Below, piece by piece: positions 35,256-47,733 of a DNA stretch of 64,000 bases (position 1 is the first letter of the stretch; each line of letters starts with the position of its first letter). The translations under genes and the position numbers were made by a program. The notes under the pieces are model-generated. The model was given only the letters and a program-made list of their open reading frames with translations, was not told the DNA's origin and made no database searches. Source of the DNA: Ovis canadensis (taxonomy: Eukaryota > Chordata > Mammalia > Artiodactyla > Bovidae); assembly GCF_042477335.2 (NCBI RefSeq), contig NC_091255.1, forward strand, positions 14,486,501 through 14,550,500. Reading direction: 5' to 3'.

Positions 35256-36261
35256 CTATCCATCTTCTATTTTTAGTCTGTACAAGTTTTAATAACTTAC
35301 TTTCAACTGATACAAGTAACACTAAAATATAAGTTAAATCTTGAAGGAGATTTGTTTTCCTTCTTTCTCTTGAGTTAAATTTCTCTAATTGCTGGTGGAG
35401 GGCATGGATGTTCTCAGACACCTCACCTCTGTTCTACCAGAGCTCACTCTTTCCAGCCTAGTCTAGAAATAAGGCCCTGGTGATTTTGTCATAAAGGGAC
35501 AGGGGCGAGAAGTGTTTTTTCATTGAAAAGAAATAAAGCTAAAAAGCTTCAGAGGCTTTGCTGAGTCAGGGAGCCCAGCCTGTTGAGCTGGGCTGGAGGG
35601 CCTCAGCTACCACTATCTTCAGACTTTAAAGATGTGGTTGTAAAGGGACACAGCCATCCTCCAGGAGGAGTGCTGTTGCTTGGTATTCGAGATAATGGGT
35701 ACTTAGAACCAGAGCATTTAAGCACTGGCCAGCAATGCTCTGGGAGGATGGGGATACTGGGGATTCTTGAGGAGCTCCATATGAGAGCAGCTATGTTTCC
35801 ACTGCAAACTGTGACCTTTGGGGGCAATTCCTCTTTACTTTCTAGCAGGGGGCCTTTTCTCCCTCCCCACAGCATAATCCAATGACCCCACTGAAGCTCT
35901 GAATATCACCCTATCCTGCTGAAGACCATGCTTCCCCATTGTCAAAGTCAAAGGTACATGATTTGAATTTCTCCCAGAAAGAAACCAGAGGCAACTGGTA
36001 AGCTCTTGGCTGAATTTATAAGGAGGGGCAGAGTGTGTCTGTGAGCTGGGAGCAGGGTCAGTCTGTCTGTGTTGCTCCTAACACCCAAGCCCTCCTCGGC
36101 CTTTTCAGGCTTCAGAATTCTAATTCTTATTCACAGAGCTGCATCTGCCTGCACACACAGATGCACATGTTCAGATTCTAACAGCTGATGACTTGCACTG
36201 ATTGATACAGAGAAGAAAGCTTTGGGATAAAGCAGAAATTGTATTTCAAGAATAGATACCT
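35256..36261. other. Unique DNA
   Basis: Opposed open frames at 35583-35885 have no family similarity I recognise. No repeat is obvious. Confidence 0.4.
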
Positions 36262-36385
36262 GGGGCTCCCTGGATGTCCAATGGTCAAGACTTCCCCTTC
36301 CAATGCAGTGGGTAGAGGTTCGATCCCTGGTTGGGGAGCCAAGATCCTACATGCCTGGAGGCCAAAAAAAAAAAAACCAAATAAA
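36262..36385 (+). mobile_element. CHR-type SINE, 3'-short, with A-rich tail
   Basis: GGGGCTCCCTGGATGTCCAA, CAATGCAGTGGGTAGAGGTT, CGATCCCTGGTTGGGGAGCC, then an A-rich AACAAAC tail to about 36420. Confidence 0.88.
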
Positions 36386-36936
36386 CAAAAAAACAAACAA
36401 ACCACAAAAAAACACATGAAATAAAAGCAATATTTTAAGAAATTCAATAAAGACTTTAAAATGACCCATATCAAAAACAGTCTAGAAAAAAAAAATGACG
36501 ACTTTAAAAAAAATGAAGAATAGATACCTATCATTACACCCAAGTACACCTGCAGTTTTAAATGACTTTTAAGTCTTCAAATTCAAAGAGAATTACTAGT
36601 GATCAAAAGTCTTTGAATGACTTTTTCTCCCTCCTCTCTGTGCCTATTAGAAATTAAACCCTCCAGAGAGTGCCTTAAGAAACACCTGCCCCCGATGCAA
36701 AATCTCATCTATAAAGCAACTAGCCTTTTTTTCTGCAAGGCTTTCCTCAGAAGGGAGAGGAAATCTTTCTGGTTCTTTTTAAACACAAGGCTCCAGGAGA
36801 TTCCTTTAAGCTTTGAGAGTGTGTCAGAAAACTTCCAATTCATGAATTAAATCTGCATCCTTCTATCCCACCTCACCCCTCCAAAGATTTCCACATTTCT
36901 CTTCCAGATCTTTCAAAAAAAACCAGAGATCCTTAC

Positions 36937-37060
36937 CTTTCCTAGCCAGAATTGGACTGAGACAGCTGCCAGCTCTGGCCTACAGCCACCCAGAGACGGG
37001 GATGCAAATCACTACACCAGGGACCGTAGGCAAAGTACTCAGCGAGGCTTAAACACAGTC
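36937..37060 (-). other. TMEM100: Alternative candidate 5' non-coding exon of TMEM100
   Basis: The minus strand has a strong donor, AAAG|GTAAGG, with the last exon base at 36937. It is preceded by a moderately GC-rich unique block with no recognised repeat. It lies about 4.7 kb upstream of the coding exon acceptor. No open frame of note starts in it, which fits a 5' UTR exon. The 5' boundary is arbitrary. It could equally be a chance donor. Confidence 0.3.
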
Positions 37061-38331
37061 AAGGGACCGGAGAAAAACTGTTGGGAGGAAATTCCTTAAG
37101 TGCTGCTGTGTTTTCTTCCCGGTTCCCCTCTATGAAAATGGAATCCACATAAATTTTTTTTAAAAGGGATCCAGGTTTGGACAGGGTGTCCTCCTTTGTT
37201 TTTCTTCCTTTGTGTCCTCATTCAGGCTTTCATTTTCAAGATTTTCCTTATCCAAAGCCCGTATTCTGAGACTATTCTTCTGTAGGACTACGAACCTGAA
37301 GAAAAGAATTTTGCAATTCTTGTCCTACCCCTTTGGAAGGGTCTGGGGTTGGGGAAGTATGTAAGGTGGGCAGTGGGAAAGTAAACTAATTTTTTTTTTT
37401 CTCACCATCACAAGCAAGTGACAAGGGAAGTAAAGGAAGAAGAGATCAGCTGATGGTGAAATGGTCTTTGGTGTCTTGTGTGGACTCTATCCCTAAAGCC
37501 AGAGGAGAGGTCTTGTCATGCTGTGCATGAGAGGGTGGGAAGGCACCGCAGAAATGGAGATGCACAGGAAAATCACATCTCTAAGCAACTGAGCCAACAT
37601 TCTACCAAAGACATCAGAAAAAGCAGAATTAAGGAACACTGCTATTTTGGAGAAAATTTCCCCAAATTAGGGGCAAAAATCTCATTGTACTTAGCAACAA
37701 GCCAGAAACAAAGTTATTTAGATAAGGGGGATATAGAAGTGGAAGAGGAAGATGGAGCGTCCATGACCAGGAGGAGATTTTGCTTGTTTACCTTTAGTAG
37801 AAGCCAAAGGTTCAGTTTCTCGATTGGAAAGGGTAACATGTTGATTTTGCCATTGGGTAGATGCTGTTGAAGACCTGGAAATTCCTCCTTTGGGAAAGCA
37901 CAGACTTCATTTTGTGAGGCTCATCCCCATGTGCATTTGATTACTCACTCATACTTACTTTCAGTTTGCTTTGCTTGTTGGGGTTGAGTTGGCCTTTTTT
38001 CAGCAGCCCTGAAGATGGTAGTTCTCCCTGGCCCTCTGTCCAATCACCACACCTTTGATCTCTGGCATCCTCCAGTCCAGTTGGATCCAGAGAGGTTTGG
38101 GAAGCTGGCCAGAGTTTCTCCTTTCCAATGCTTCTTTTAAGGGTGTGTCTGCATTTATGCTCTGAAATCATGGACGTTTTGGAAAGTGATCTGTGCTTGT
38201 GTGTTCATTTTGGATAACAGGTCATATTATTATTGCTACCCCACCCCCTCCCCAAGGTACTTCTATTTGAGGATTAGACAATCAAATAGAGAGATCTGAT
38301 AGTAACAAGTGAAATGATGGGTATGCCTTCA
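37061..38331. other. Unique DNA upstream of TMEM100
   Basis: A plus-strand frame (37478-37870, 130 codons) and minus frame (37941-38171) show no recognised domain. A strong minus-strand donor context GAAA|GTAAGT (last exon base about 37959) could mark a further TMEM100 5' exon. A T run is at 37391-37400. Confidence 0.35.
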
Positions 38332-39800
38332 GTTCAGTTTGGTTCAGTTCAGTCCCTCAGTCATGTCTGACTCTTTGTGACCCCATGAACCGCAGCACAC
38401 CAGGCCTCCCTGTCCATCACCAACTCCCAGAGTTTACCCAAACCTATGTCCATTGAGTCAGTGATGCCATCCAACCATCTCATCCTCTGTCGTCCCCTTC
38501 ACCTCCCACCCTCAGTCTTTCCCAGCAGCAGGGTCTTTTTCAATGAGTCAGGTCTTCACAACAGGTGGCCAAAGGATTGGAGTTTCAGCTTCAGCATCAG
38601 TCCTTCCAATGAACACCCAGGACTGATCTCCTTTAGAATGAACTGGTTGGATCTCCTTGCAGTCCAAGTGACTCTCAAGAGTCTTCTCCAACACCACAGT
38701 TCAAAAGCATCAATTCTTTAGCGCTCAGCTTTCTTCACAGTCCGACTCTCATATCCATACATGACCACAGGAAAAACCATAGCCTTGACTAGACGGACCT
38801 TTGTTGGCAAAGTAATGTTTCTGCTTTTTAATATACTATCTAGGTTGGTCATAAATTTCCTTCCAAGGAGTAAGTGTCTTTCATTTCATGGCTGCAATCA
38901 TCATCTGCAGTGATTTTGGAGCCCAGAAAAATAAAGTCAGCTGCTGTTTCCTGTTTCCCCATCTATCTCCCACGAAGTGATAGGACCAGATGCCATGATC
39001 TTAGTTTTCTAAATGTTGAGCTTTAAGCCAACTTTTTCACTCTCCTCTTTCACTTTCATCAAGAGGCTTTTTAGTTCCTCTTCACTTTCTGCCATAAGGG
39101 TGGTGTTATTTGCATATCTGAGGTTATTGATATTTCTCCCGGAAATCTTGATTCCAGCTTGTGCTTCCTCCAGCCCAGCGTTTCTCATGATGTACTCTGC
39201 ATATAAGTTAAATAAGCAGGGTAACAACATACAGCTTTGATGTACTCCTTTTCCTATTTGGAACCAGTCTGTTGTTCCATGTCCTGTTCTAACTGTTGCT
39301 TCCTGACCTGCATATAGGTTTCTCAAGAGGCAGGTCAGGTGGTCTGGTATTCCCATCTCTTTCAGAATTTTCCACAGTTTATTGTGATCCACACAGTTCA
39401 GGGCTTTGGCATAGTCAATAAAGCAGAAATAGATGTTTTTCTGGAACTCTCATGCTTTTTCCATGATCCAGCAGATGTTGGCAATTTGATCTCTGGTTCC
39501 TCTGCCTTTTCTAAAACCAGCTTGAACATCTGGAAGTTCACGGTTCATGTACTGCTGAAGCCTGGCTTGGAGAATTTTGAGCATTACTTTACTAGTGTGT
39601 GAGATGAGTGCAATTGTGCGATAGTTTGAGCATTCTTTGGTATTGCCTTTCTTTGGCATTGGAATGAAAACTGACCTTTTCCAGTGGCCACTGCTGAGTT
39701 TTCCAAATTTGCTGGCATATTGAGGGCAGCACTTTCACAGCATCATCTTTCAGGATTTGAAACAGCTCAACTGGAATTCCATCACCTCCACTAGCTTTGT
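38332..39800 (-). mobile_element. RTE-BovB LINE, 5'-truncated
   Basis: The 3' tail repeats (TTCAGTTTGGTTCAGTTCAG) at the low end are followed by a long BovB antisense. The minus frame 39009-39392 is RT: KILKEMGIPDHLTCLLRNLY, RTGHGTTDWFQIGKGVHQ, then LRYANNTTLMAESEEELKSL. The catalytic YADD is YANN here. Upstream 39450-39659 holds the NYRTIALISHTSKVMLKIL segment. It stops abruptly at about 39800, inside RT. Confidence 0.95.
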
Positions 39801-41159
39801 TCAATTATATAAACATAAAAATCCAGAGTTGCTGAAATCAAGTAACACTTTGGGAAATGAAGGAGGGTTGGACAAATTCTCTCTTACTGTAACAAGAGCT
39901 CATCATCTTTCTGGTCCCAAAGGAGAAGAACTGATTTTCTTGTTTCAAATGTGAATATATACTGAAACAACTATGATCCTGACATGTTCCCAGGTATCTT
40001 GCACAGTCTTCTATGTTTATATACTATTTCTTCAGAGGCCTAAGATGAGGAAGCTCAAAGGCAAAGAGCCATAGCAAATTGGGCTGATGCTTTCCCAAGA
40101 GAAGTGCCCAACCCTTGGGTCAGTCTTCCTTATTGGGCTATGGGTCGTGTAATCAGGGACTAGCGTAGCCCACCAGTTTTGCCTTCTCCAGGGAAGGAAA
40201 GGGAAGGGACCACAGTGCCCTCCACTCCTGGCCATTCTTGCGGATCCCTGATAATATAGGGCCCTTCTATGCCTTTTGACAGATGCAGTGTCCCCCCCAG
40301 CCTCGGGTGAGAAATGTCATTTGACCATAAAACAATGTGCACAAGCATTGTGAGCCCAATCCACTCCTAATCAGCCCCAAATCTCTAGATTTCAACATCA
40401 GTCTGGTCCCAGGGATTTGAAACCACCCTGCAACATATAAAATTTTCTAAAAGTTCCTCATCTGTGATGTTCTGTAGGGTCAGCTGGTTTCTCTTGCTCC
40501 ACATCCATACGGCAGAACTCGCCTTCTGACTTGATTCTCCAGATCCCAGTTGTGTAGCTCTGGTCTTAAAGTGATTGGCAAGGGATGGGCATGCCATTTT
40601 GGGCCCCTACTCCCAAACAATGAAACTGTAGATTTTAAGCTCTGTGCCTCAGTAAGAAGAACGTGCATTGAGTTTCTTTTCACAGGTAGATTTTGTTCTG
40701 TCTTGATTTTGCAGAAAGAAATGGGGGTGCAAGTGGTGTCACTATCCCCAGATCTAACTCCAGGCTGCTTCGTTCGGCATTGACCTATACAGTATGTCCA
40801 GTCTGGTGAGGAGAGAGCACAGTAATGCTTATCAAGCGTCTAATATGCACCACTGACATACAGACCCTGTCTGAGGAACTTGTATTTTTATTTTACTGAT
40901 GAGGAAACTTAAACCGAGCTGAGTGAAGTACTTGCCCGGGATCCACTGATACTTACTGCAACCCTTTCGGGTGCCAGGGGCTTGCTGGATATTCTAGCTG
41001 AGCAGATTGAAACCAGTAAGCAAAGCAAAGTCTCTGCTGTCAGGGAGCTTACAGCCCAGAACAGGAAAGCCACAGGTAATTTTTCTCCAAAGAAGGAATA
41101 CCAAACTGCTATGTGAGGCCCCTGGAAGATAGACTGTGGGAGGAACAGCCTGTATGTAA
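39801..41159. other. Unique DNA with a MIR remnant
   Basis: 40835-40960 resembles MIR (TTTTACTGATGAGGAAACTT). No gene is seen. The overlapping frames at 40385-40783 are chance. Confidence 0.4.
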
Positions 41160-41253
41160 ATGTGTGTGTGCTAAGTCGCTTAAGTGGTATCAAGCTCTTT
41201 GCAACCCTATGGACTGTAGCCTTCCAGGCTCCTCGGTCCATGCAGAAATTCAT
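41160..41253 (-). mobile_element. Bov-tA SINE fragment
   Basis: Only the BovA 3' part is left (TGTGTGCTAAGTCGCTTAAG to CTCCTCGGTCCATGCAGA). Confidence 0.88.
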
Positions 41254-41934
41254 AGAGGAGGGGAGTCACTACAATGGTAGCATCAGTAAAACTTGACAGT
41301 CAAGAGAGGGGGTTGGTAAGGTTTTTGAGCCTACATAATTAATGGCTTGGTGATATTGTCGGCAGAAGCAGAGGGCAGGGCGTGGAGGGTGTACACTTAG
41401 CTTGTTTAGCACAGCTATCCATTTCTCCAACAGAGGCAAATGCCAGAGGAAGTGGCCTTCCTCTCTGACTACTGATCTGTGACACATGGTCTGAGTTGCT
41501 AAATATATTTTCATAGTCTCACCGATGAGTTTTCCACTAAAAGTAAAATCAAATTTATAATTCACTTCATTTTATGAAAACACGCAGAACTGCAAACACA
41601 TATGCAATACACATACATGATTAGAGATTGCTAGCTTTCTGCTTGGAACAAGAAATAAATATTTAAGAATTCTCACTCAAGATTTTTAATGTACTGACTA
41701 TAAGCAAATAATGCGTTGATTCAATTTTAAACTATTCAAAAACAAGAACATAGCTGTGCAGTTCTTTTTGTACAGTGCCTAGCATGAAAAAAGCACCTCA
41801 TAGATGTTTTCTGGGAATGAAAATGATTTCTTCTCCCAATGATCACTCTCCAAAGTACTACTCACATACAAGAGTAAGTATCGAATGTTCATAAAACTTT
41901 ACAATCAGAGAAACAGCCTTTGTTATTAAAATTC
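41254..41934. other. Unique DNA
   Basis: I see nothing coding or repetitive beyond a MIR-like tail at about 41765-41815. Confidence 0.35.
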
Positions 41935-42455
41935 AGTTCAGTTCAGTTCAGTCACTCAGTCGTGTCCAACTCTTTGTGACCCCATGGACTGCAGCACGCC
42001 AGGCTTCCCTGTCCATCATCAACTCCCAGAGCTTACTCAAACTAATGTCCATCAAGTTGGTGATGCCATCCAATCTCATCCTCTGTCATCCCCTTCCCCT
42101 TTCCCAGCATCAGGGTCTTTTCCCATAAGTCAGTTCTTCCCATCAGGTGGCCAAAGTATTGGAGTTTCAGCTTCAGCATCAGTCCTTCCAGTGAATATTC
42201 AGGACTGATTTCCTTGAGGATTGATTGCTTGATCTCCTTGCAGTCCAAGTGACTCTCAAGAGTCTTCTCCAATACCACAGTTCAAAAGCATCAATTCTTC
42301 GGCACTCAGCTTCTTTATAGTTCAACATTTGCATGCATACATGACTACTGGAAAAACCATAGTTTTGACTAGAAGGACCTTTGTTGACAAAATAATGACT
42401 CTGCTTCTTAATATGCTGTCAAGGTTGGTCATAGCTTTTCTTCCAAGGAACAAGC
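41935..42455 (-). mobile_element. RTE-BovB LINE, 3' end
   Basis: It starts with the (CAGTT)n terminal repeat TTCAGTTCAGTTCAGTTCAG and contains the standard 3' region to CTTTTCTTCCAAGGAACAAG, then ends. 5'-truncated after about 520 bases. Confidence 0.95.
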
Positions 42456-43929
42456 GAAGAGCTAATTTTATGTTGCCCCATGAGTTAAAGGTTAAATATA
42501 AAGGCAGTCCCAGTCCACTCTGGATTTCTTTAGAAATGTCCTGTTTTGGGCCTCACTCAGTGTAAGCAAGCTTTCACATTGGGATTTACCGGGATCAGGT
42601 TAACTAGAAAATCCCTCATAAGTTTCTAAAGGATAGTATCAGTAATTGGGTGAATGAGTAAGGAAAATTTTTGCCAAATAAGTAAGCAAGTAAAAGGATG
42701 ACTACACTGAAATCAGATATAAACTTGAAAAATAAGATAGTATTCAAATGGATTACTTCAAAGTGTCCAAATATTTAGTGCTAAGTACATTAGTTATTTA
42801 GCTGTAACTAAATAATTATTCATATATTATTTGCATTTTGCCAGGATTTTTTGGGTGGTGGGCATCCTGTAGACCCTGCATGCACTTTACCTGATAAGAA
42901 ACACATATTTATTGAACACTTGCTTTATATTATATTGTTATATATTTTTATAGATTTATTTTTAATACTGATAAGTAATCCAACAGGTAGGTGTCAGACA
43001 GTGTTGATATACAAATGAAGAGATTAAGGTGACTTGTTTTGGGAAGTCACCATTTGGAAAATGGTGAAACTAGAACCAAAGCCTGTTTAAAGTTTACCTC
43101 CTAATTCCTGTGCATTATCTTTCTGTGTTCAGATGACATGCACTCTTTCTGTTGCTCATAGGAATTTACAGTCCCAACAGAATAAACTCTGGGTTTGGAC
43201 AAGCTTGTTTTGCCAGAAAAAACGTGCAATCACCTTCCCACAGAACCTCTGTAGTGACCCATTGACGAGAATAGGATCAGCTCAAGAAACTGTTTGGAAA
43301 CATTTTTATTCACTTAGAAATCTTTGATGTTCTCGACGTGGGTAGGTGGTGGGAAAGGGAGCCATTTGCCAAGCAGAACTGAAGTCAAACTAAAACTATT
43401 TATTTTAACAGACTTATCTTATGGAACAACATGGAGAACAGATCTCTCACTTTCTTTCTTTAGATAAAAATTTTAAAGTCTTGTTTCACAAAGGTACCTT
43501 TCTGTCTCCTTCTTGTTTACTTAAATAAACTATACAGGAAACAGGCATTATTGTCTTTGTGAAAGCAATTGTAAAACTCGGTAAACTAATGACCCTAAGA
43601 TAGCGCATGGCCAAAGGATGAGAACGCATTGTCTTCCCTCCTTCTCAATGAGGGCTCCAAGTCCACTCTGAGCTCCAGCGGACCACAGAGCCTGGTCAGT
43701 AAGTCTGCCCCTGGCATCTCTGGATGACTTCTAGCTTGAGGGGCTCCGTGGTCTCAGTGGGGCCTCTCTCCCCGGATTTATTTCTATTTATTTCCCAAGG
43801 TAAACTTAGTTTGGAAAATTTTCCTTACAGTTCCGATATGACTTGTTCTTTCTCTCTAGGGTTACGGGGTAAGGTTTTGGATCGCTTCCACAACAAAATT
43901 ACATTCCTGACTCTTCACTCTTGGACATG
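42456..43929. other. AT-rich unique DNA
   Basis: A MIR-like remnant at about 42940-43090. No gene is seen. Confidence 0.4.
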
Positions 43930-44060
43930 AAAGCAACCATAAACTGAAAGTCAGGAAATCTGAGTTTGAAGCTTTTTTCCTCTTTGGGACCTTGGGCAAG
44001 ACACCCAACCTCTCAGAGTCCCATCCGTCAGACCTCAGGGTCCTGTCTTGTAGATTCTTT
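43930..44060 (+). repeat. MIR element
   Basis: CAGGAAATCTGAGTTTGAAG, GGGACCTTGGGCAAGACACC, AACCTCTCAGAGTCCCATCC: a recognisable MIR core. Confidence 0.8.
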
Positions 44061-44565
44061 ACTATTCTTTTCTTTCTATTAAAAAAAATCCCATTTGGGC
44101 TTCTGTAATTTCCCATATCATTATCAGAGAACATAGATGAGACGACTAAGGGTAAGAGCTAACAAAACTACCCAAGCTCTCATGGTATGACGGATGGGGA
44201 AGCCCAGGGATGAGTCTCTTTGGGGATAGGAAGCAAGTACTGCTGTGTCTGCAAGGTTTGGGGACACAGAAGTTTTCAAGTTGGAGAAGCAATTGGGATC
44301 CCCAAGGACTATTCAGAAAGTATCACATGGAGTGTGCACTTCTTCAGTGCTTCTCCCATCCCAGGAATCCAGGAAGAGTAGCTCTCCCGCTGTGTGACTT
44401 GTACTAAAGCAGTAGATTTCCTGTATAAGCACCCAGTTCAGAGTCTTGCATTATAAATTAGAACAGAGAAAAGAATTAGTCTACTTGTTTAGTCTCTTTC
44501 TGAAATTCCTTTTTATCTTCTTTGAGTTTACAAGTTTACCACTGTCAAATATATTCTGTATACCA
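44061..44565. other. Unique DNA
   Basis: No gene or repeat recognised. Confidence 0.35.
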
Positions 44566-44765
44566 GTGAGGAGTTAGATTACCTGCATTAGAATTGCATG
44601 GAGTACTTATAAAAAATACTGGTTTCAGGGCTCTACCCTAGACCTATTGTGTTACTGCATCAGGATGTTTGTGCATGTGTGTGTATGTTGGTAGATCTGG
44701 AATCTGTATTTTTTATTCATATCCCAAATGAAGTTTGAGATCTTCTGCTCAACACTAATATAACA
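44566..44765 (+). repeat. hAT-Charlie MITE (MER5/MER20 type), interrupted
   Basis: CTGCATTAGAATTGCATGGA, CAGGGCTCTACCCTAGACCT, then GGAATCTGTATTTTTTATTC and AGTTTGAGATCTTCTGCTCA follow a MER5-type element. A TG-rich stretch interrupts it at about 44670-44690. Confidence 0.6.
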
Positions 44766-45044
44766 AATGGTGAGTGCATGAGCCTCCACATCTCTGGTTA
44801 ATACCATCAGTGGTTCCCCTTCATTGAAGAGTCACCTTCAGCTTAGATCAAATTACAGATATCTGTACAATAGACTATTTCACATGCCTCTTGCCTATTG
44901 GTTCTTTTGGATACTCAGGATGCTATTTACTCATTTTTCCTGATATTTCAAGCATCACCTGCTTCTTTGATAAATCCTCCACCATCTTAGGACCAGGCAG
45001 AGTTGAGTTCCTTACACTGTATCCCTATACTGCTCTATGCTAGG

Positions 45045-45255
45045 GTTTCTCAACCTAGGCTCTTTGGACATTTGGGGCTGGATAGCTCTTTGCTGTGGGG
45101 GGCTATCTTGTTTCTTGATGAATCTTGGCAGCATTCTTGGCTCTACCCACGAGATGCCAGTAGCAGCTCTTGAGTTGTGAGAACTGGAAATGTCTTCAGG
45201 CACCACCAAATGTCTCTTGGGGAGCAAAGCTGTACCTGGTTGAGGGCACTGCCGT
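45045..45255. repeat. hAT-Charlie MITE (MER5/MER20 type), near complete
   Basis: GGGTTTCTCAACCTAGGCTC at one end and TACCTGGTTGAGGGCACTGC at the other form the inverted ends. The inside reads TTTGGACATTTGGGGCTGGA, ACCCACGAGATGCCAGTAGC, ACCAAATGTCTCTTGGGGAG, a standard old mammalian MITE. Confidence 0.8.
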
Positions 45256-45416
45256 AGACTTACAAACATCACAGCCCAAGCCAAGTAATGTGGGAAGTTG
45301 CTGCTCATTTATCTCCTCTGAGATCCTGAGAGTTCCAGAGTAGGGGTTTTGCGTAGTGTATCCTTGTGTCCCCTGTGCCAACGCCTAGCACCTTAAACCT
45401 TAAAACTTTAAAAAAA

Positions 45417-45645
45417 GAGTATATTTATTTGGCTCCGTCAGGCCTTCACTGTTGACTCCTGCTGTGTCATGAGGGATCTTTCGTGTGGCGCGTGGACTCC
45501 GGAACGTGAGGGCTTCAGCAGTTGCCGCCCACAGGCCTCGTTGCTTAGAAGCATGTGAGAGCTTATTTCCCCAACCAGGGATCTCAGCTGCATCCCCTGC
45601 CCTGTAAGGTGGGTTCTTAAGCACTGGGCCGCCAGGGAAGTCCCC
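45417..45645 (-). mobile_element. CHR-type tRNA-derived SINE
   Basis: Minus-strand head GGGGACTTCCCTGGCGGCCC at about 45626-45645, body with AACCAGGGATCTCAGCTGCA on the plus strand, then the TGTGGCGCGTGGACTCCGG region and an AT-rich tail at 45417-45430. Confidence 0.88.
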
Positions 45646-47121
45646 TTAGCAAAACTTGGCTGACACACTAGGTGTCAGAAGAGCTAAATTTTAGCTTATC
45701 TTGGTGGGCTCTATGTTTCAGATGTGGTGACTCTGGACAAACCAGTTAGCATGCCTGTGCCTCAGTTTCCCTCACATGTAACCCTCAGCCTTGTGCCTTT
45801 GCGTTGCCCATGGATGGAATGAGAACAGGTCTGTAAAAGTGCAAAGTGCAGGAGGAAGCCTGCTGAAGGCGATGTGAGGAAGACAGTGTTCTCTCATCTT
45901 TTCTCCAGACACAAAGCTTGGGGAGTACTGAAAATTCAGGTTATGCAAACAGTACAGTGCCCTGTACCAATATCTGGAAGAGATCTTTAATCTGGAGCAT
46001 TATAAACACAAGGAACTTTGTTAAAATGAACAGACTGTGGAAACCTTAAAGGCTCAACTCCCTGCCCCAGATATGCCTTGTGGGTCTAATAAGGACCCAG
46101 CCGGGCCTGAGGGGGCCCTCTCTGCCGTAGTCCTGTCCACTGTTCTGTGGCCTCCAGGGGCTGTCAAACCCTTTCCTTAGCCCCATTCTGTTCTGTTGTG
46201 TGCTGGGGCTCCCTTGTTTCCTGGCCTTGAATGTCAGTGGCAGGAAGTCACCAGGTTTTACATCAGTAACTGCACAGAATAGATGGCATTAATAAGGGAG
46301 CCTCATCACTCTTTGTAAAGACTTTTTCCTCTAGCATAGCCTATGGAATGCCTCTTCAGTTATTTATTATCTTCAGGAAGGGTCTCCCCCGACCCCCTCT
46401 GTCTCTCTTTCTTTGCTTACCTACTTTATGACTTCCTTTTACACCCTGGGCATTCCATCGCTGTGGCCTCTGTGCTTTCCCAGCACTGTGGTGGGCTGGT
46501 TTATATACCTTCCTCCCTTCTTTTAATAGAATGAATTAGTTTCCATGTTGAGTTCAGCTGAGAAAAACCTCTATTGCATGGAAATGTAGGCTCTGATACT
46601 TGCGTGTATGTGTGTGTGTGTGTGTGTGTGTATGCCACCATCAACTCCCCTCCAGCTGCAGTTGGCCAGAACTTCCCCATTAATTATTTCACATCCCAAA
46701 CATGAAGGCTACAAAAGCATTCACAAATTGTAAAACTACACAGACATGTCAAAAAGTCCTGAATGCATATACTGTTAGGGCTACAAGAGAGCTTGGTTAC
46801 CATTTAATCTAGCGCTTCCATTTGAAGTTTGTGACTATTGAAGCCTGACTTCCTCAGAGTATTTCCTTTGCAGTCTGACTATCTCAAAAAACCACCCTGA
46901 ATCATTCTGTTCTTCTTTAAATGCATCATAGATAATCTCTATATTCCAACTTTTTCTGTACTTCATGATCCTTTCTCTAAGCTTAAAATAATAATTCCCT
47001 TTCAATACAGGGCTTGGAGATATCTCATCTGAAAGAAGCGGTAGGTGTTTCTAAAATGGTGAGGTCTATGTATTTTTACAGTAACACATGGTTTAGAGCA
47101 ATGAACAGGATGTTTTTTCCC
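45646..47121. other. Unique DNA with TG microsatellite
   Basis: 45720-45785 resembles a MIR scrap (TGTGCCTCAGTTTCCCTCAC). The (TG)n run is listed separately. No gene is seen. Confidence 0.4.
46601..46633. repeat. (TG)n microsatellite
   Basis: A run of about thirteen TG units with single TA interruptions at the ends. Confidence 0.95.
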
Positions 47122-47733
47122 ATTGTTGTCATTGTTCAGCCCCTAAGCAGACTCTGTGTGACCCCATAGACTAAAAGCATGCCAGGTTTCCCTGTCCTTC
47201 ACTAGCTCCTGGAGTTAAATCAAAGTCATGTCCATTGAGTCGGTGATGCCATCCAAACATCTCATCCTCTGTCATCCCTTTCTCCTCCTGCCTTCAATCT
47301 TTCCCAGCATCATGTCTTTCCCAGTGAGACAGCTCTTCATATCAGGTGGCCAAAGTATTGGAGCTTCAGCTACTGCATCCGTCCTCCCAATAAATATTCA
47401 GGATTGATTTCCTTTTGGATTGACTGGTTTTATCCTTGCAGTCCAAGGGACTCTCAAGAGTCTTCTAGCACCACAATTGGAAAGCATCAATTCTTTGTCC
47501 CTCAGCCTCATTTGTGGCCTAAATCTCACATCTGTAAGTGACTACAGGAAACACTATAGCTTTGACTATATGGATCTTTGTCTACAAAATGATGTCTCTG
47601 CTTTTTAATATGCTGTCTGGGTTTGTTATAGCTTTTCTTCCAAGGAGTAAGCATCTTTTAATTTTGTGACTGCAGTCACTGTCTGCAGTGATTTTTGAGC
47701 TCAAGAAAATAAATTTGTCACTGTTTCCCCATC
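47122..47733 (-). mobile_element. RTE-BovB LINE 3' end, first of two in tandem
   Basis: From GTTGTCATTGTTCAGCCCCT through TCGGTGATGCCATCCAAACA to CACTGTTTCCCCATCTC, the usual BovB 3' 600 bases. More diverged than the neighbouring copy (for example ACTAAAAGCATGCCAGG where ACTGCAGCACGCCAGG is usual). Confidence 0.9.

Noticed and set aside
37478-37870. 130-codon plus-strand frame in unique DNA upstream of TMEM100
   Set aside because: No domain, no splice context and low-complexity acidic run only; probably chance.
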